In this document: positions 62,118-64,000 of the stretch, in pieces
Numbering within the stretch: the first letter of the stretch is position 1
Layout of the letters: the number at the start of each line of letters is the position of its first letter
Assembly: GCF_027213965.1 (NCBI RefSeq)
Contig: NZ_JAPWGX010000005.1
Location: 124,001 to 188,000 of the forward strand
DNA: 64,000 bases
From: Maritalea porphyrae
GTDB taxonomy: Bacteria > Pseudomonadota > Alphaproteobacteria > Rhizobiales > Devosiaceae
Reading direction: 5' to 3'
Notes under the pieces: generated by a model
Told to the model about the DNA's origin: nothing
The model's input: the letters and a program-made list of their open reading frames with translations, nothing else
Databases searched by the model: none
Position numbers and translations under genes: made by a program

Positions 62118-62553
62118 CTCTTTTGTCATCAAACTTGTAATATCCAATTCGGCGCACATAGCCGCGCGCGGCGTAAAATGTTAAATATACTGTTTGGGTC
62201 AGAGGCAAAAACAAGCCCCAACCCAGTGGCGCACCCATCAAGGCGTGAAGCGCGGTCAAGGTTGCAAGATTGACCATATGGTCGAGCACATAAATCGGCC
62301 AAGTCGCTTCCACCAAATATCCCCAACTGCGCGAAGCAGCTTCTGGGTTTACCCCGGCCAGCGCAAAGAAAAAGGCGGGGGACAGGGTGAAATAACAGAG
62401 CAGCAAGATAAGCGGTGGGAAGGCACCATTTTCCAATGCAAACTCACCACCCAGATCAAACTTCCAATGAATGGCCGCCCAAACCATAAAGACGAGCAAC
62501 CACCAGTTTGAACGGTGAAAAAGATGTGCGCTGAAACGTTCCTGAAATGTCAA
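62107..62553 (-). CDS. Tandem membrane paralog A
   Basis: A 148-residue membrane protein, the most diverged of the three: its LTFQERFSAHLFHRSNWW aligns with the MTFR starts of B and C, and PAFFFALAGVNP with their FALA..SP motif. TTG 62553 is proposed as start because it lines up with the paralogs, has GGAAG seven bases before, and overlaps the upstream stop as TTGA; GTG 62586 would add 11 residues. Four hydrophobic segments, cytosolic basic C-terminus. Unknown function. Confidence 0.68.
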   Translation of the reverse strand: MTFQERFSAHLFHRSNWWLLVFMVWAAIHWKFDLGGEFALENGAFPPLILLLCYFTLSPAFFFALAGVNPEAASRSWGYLVEATWPIYVLDHMVNLATLTALHALMGAPLGWGLFLPLTQTVYLTFYAARGYVRRIGYYKFDDKRDDI

Positions 62554-62966
62554 ACTTCGCTTCCATTTACCTTCTTTCTGAGCCACCTAAATGACCAGAA
62601 TAACGTGACAGGCACTACCACCCCTAAACCCAAATAGGTGAGTTTGGTCGCAATTGTAGATTGCGGCTTTGAGAACAAAACCGACGCCGCCAACACAATG
62701 CCAAACGCAATCAAATATCCAACCCATTTGACAGAAATAATTGGAGATACACCCTGGTCGTTTTGTCTCTTTTCGTGTGCACTCACGCGTTGACCAGCTG
62801 TGTAAACGAGTGCTGCGAGCATAAACGACAAGCAATAAAGCATGTCCCAATAATAAACACTATTGTCCAAAACAGCGGCCAAAAAAGGACCTGCCAAAAG
62901 AGCGCATCCAAACAGTGACAGGGTTGCTAAATTTAGCTGCCGGATCATTTCGCTCAATAATCTCAT
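62550..62966 (-). CDS. Small membrane protein D, first gene of the cluster
   Basis: A 138-residue protein with four hydrophobic segments (LNLATLSLFGCALLAGPFLA, WDMLYCLSFMLAALVYTAG, VKWVGYLIAFGIVLAASVLF, LTYLGLGVVVPVTLFWSF) and a basic C-terminus. It lacks the TFR..F.AHL start and FALA motif, so it is probably not a paralog of A-C. ATG 62966 is used; an in-frame TTG at 62972 is possible. It is coupled to gene A by a 4-bp overlap. Unknown function. Confidence 0.68.
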   Translation of the reverse strand: MRLLSEMIRQLNLATLSLFGCALLAGPFLAAVLDNSVYYWDMLYCLSFMLAALVYTAGQRVSAHEKRQNDQGVSPIISVKWVGYLIAFGIVLAASVLFSKPQSTIATKLTYLGLGVVVPVTLFWSFRWLRKKVNGSEV

Positions 62967-63102
62967 GGTCAAGTCTCACACACATCAAACAAAAAGCATC
63001 GCAACAACATACTCAAAACTGGCGTGCGCACAATTGGTGTTTTTGCTTCCCCAGTTCAATCGAACTGCTAAACTGAGTTTACTGATTTGGCGGAGATGAG
63101 AA

Positions 63103-63729
63103 ATGTTTATTGTGCCCATCTATTATTTGGACCTGTTTGGCGTTGCCATTTTTGCGACCACAGGGGCGTTGGTGGCAAGCCGCAGGCAAATGGACATTAT
63201 CGGCTTTGCCCTTCTGGCCACATTGACCGGCGTGGGCGGGGGCACACTCAGAGACCTGATCTTAGATCGTCCCGTTTTTTGGATTGTCGATCAGGCCTAT
63301 TTGGTCACATGCTTAGCGATTGCCGTGGTTGCCTTTTTTGCTTCCCACTTGATCCAGCGCCGATATATTGCGCTTTTGTGGCTCGATGCAATCGGCCTTG
63401 CCGCCTATGGCGTTTTGGGCGCACATATTGCCCACGCCAATGGCGCGGGCTTTTTTGTGGCTACCGCTCTTGGCGTGATGACCGCAACCTTTGGCGGCAT
63501 GATCCGCGATGTGGTGTGCGACGAAAATGTTCTGATATTGCAAGATGAGATATACGCCACTGCAGCCTTAACGGCAGCGGGCGGTTATATGGCCCTCGTT
63601 TATTTAGGCATGCCCTTTTTCTATGCCGCCATCTTTGGCACCGTCATCGGTTTTGTGGTCCGCGCCGGGGCCATTCAATTCAGTTGGAAAATCCCCCGCT
63701 ACAAACCACGCGAGGGGCGAGACTATTGA
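63103..63729 (+). CDS. TRIC/UPF0126 (YadS-like) cation channel family protein
   Basis: A 208-residue inner-membrane protein with about seven segments built from two repeats, each with a glycine-rich kinked helix: DLFGVAIFATTGALVA and GVGGGTLRDLILDRPVFW in repeat one, DAIGLAAYGVLGA and TATFGGMIRDVVCDE in repeat two. Prokaryotic TRIC homologues are potassium-permeable trimeric channels; the earlier name is UPF0126. ATG 63103 follows CGGAGATGAG. The stop overlaps the start of the next gene (TTGA). Confidence 0.93.
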   Translation: MFIVPIYYLDLFGVAIFATTGALVASRRQMDIIGFALLATLTGVGGGTLRDLILDRPVFWIVDQAYLVTCLAIAVVAFFASHLIQRRYIALLWLDAIGLAAYGVLGAHIAHANGAGFFVATALGVMTATFGGMIRDVVCDENVLILQDEIYATAALTAAGGYMALVYLGMPFFYAAIFGTVIGFVVRAGAIQFSWKIPRYKPREGRDY

Positions 63730-64000
63730 TTGAATTTCTTGATCAACAACTCTACCACATTTCTGAAGATCCAAGCATTGACCGCTTCGATCCGCGTCTC
63801 GACAAAGAGGGAAACAACAGCGTTTGGGCGATTTCAGCAAGTCGAATACAAAACTATCTTTTACCCCGCGATTGCCCACGCATTTGCATTTGGGCCAATG
63901 AGCAAACCAACGCCAATGACTGGGCCAAATTGTCAAACGCCAACTCAATTATTGCGATTGAGCGCGGCTGGTTTGAACGTTGCGCCGCGGCAAAACTATA
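63726..64000 (+). CDS. DUF6886-like protein, cut by window edge
   Basis: The open frame runs to the window end (91 full codons). The start LYHISEDPSIDRFDPR and the later SVWAISASRIQNYLLPRDCPR correspond to a family I recall as DUF6886, small soluble proteins of unknown function. TTG 63726 overlaps the preceding TGA as TTGA, so translation is probably coupled to the channel gene. The C-terminus is missing. Confidence 0.7.
   Translation, partial: MIEFLDQQLYHISEDPSIDRFDPRLDKEGNNSVWAISASRIQNYLLPRDCPRICIWANEQTNANDWAKLSNANSIIAIERGWFERCAAAKL

Noticed and set aside
1-64000. CRISPR arrays, insertion sequences, prophage, toxin-antitoxin or known riboswitches
   Set aside because: No regularly spaced repeats, transposase or integrase motifs, phage genes or recognisable riboswitch cores were seen on either strand.

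Overview
The window looks like a chromosomal segment of a free-living, probably marine alphaproteobacterium close to the Hyphomicrobiales (rhizobia-like). Several points support this: a gapR (DUF2312) / DUF1036 / pyk block; the order alpha/beta hydrolase - hisN-type phosphatase - antisense suhB/MmgR-type small RNA - N-formylglutamate amidohydrolase - cpdR; a 41-residue L36; and TTAA-N7-TTAA (CtrA-type), FnrL-type and PHO-type boxes. Base composition is moderate (roughly half G+C by eye). There is no phage, IS element, CRISPR array or rRNA. Almost every gene reads as an intact core or metabolic gene. The window cuts two genes: a PepF-like peptidase at the left edge and a DUF6886-like gene at the right edge.

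Layout. 1-11 kb: peptidase, sigma-54 response regulator, two cell-wall enzymes (L,D-transpeptidase, DUF882), dxs, gapR, DUF1036, pyk. 11.4-17 kb: a MerR/carboxymuconolactone-decarboxylase operon with a textbook 19-bp-spacer operator, amtB-glnK, a large DUF4214/RTX-like surface protein, rpmJ. 17-23 kb: an oligopeptide ABC importer (oppA, terminator, oppB, oppC, fused oppDF). 23-31.6 kb: a full fatty-acid beta-oxidation set, fadE-fadJ-fadI facing fadD-merR, with two copies of an ACGTTAACGT palindrome between them. 31.6-39 kb: degenerate receiver protein, tRNA-Val, desaturase/hydrolase pair, cpdR, N-formylglutamate amidohydrolase, small RNA, hisN-like gene, hydrolase, and an hsp20 with a sigma-32-like promoter and a possible RNA thermometer. 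39-45.6 kb: gltBD. 45.6-51 kb: DUF459, lytic transglycosylase, galE, galU, outer-membrane barrel. 51-58 kb: a PomAB-type stator pair, NfeD/SPFH pair, CopD/HemJ-like membrane protein under an FnrL-like box, hemH, and a 5'-nucleotidase under a PHO-like box. 58-64 kb: DUF1007-NicO metal transporter, creatininase-family enzyme, a MarR-like protein facing four tightly coupled small membrane-protein genes (three are tandem paralogs), and a TRIC-family channel.

Themes: nitrogen assimilation (AmtB, GlnK, GltBD, possibly the N-responsive sRNA), fatty-acid degradation under a MerR regulator, peptide import, envelope maintenance and stress response. The least explained parts are the 61.2-63.0 kb membrane-paralog cluster, the orphan hairpins around 38.1 kb and the receiver-like protein at 31.6-32.2 kb. 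All functional names come from motif recognition in the translated sequence; no database search was run.
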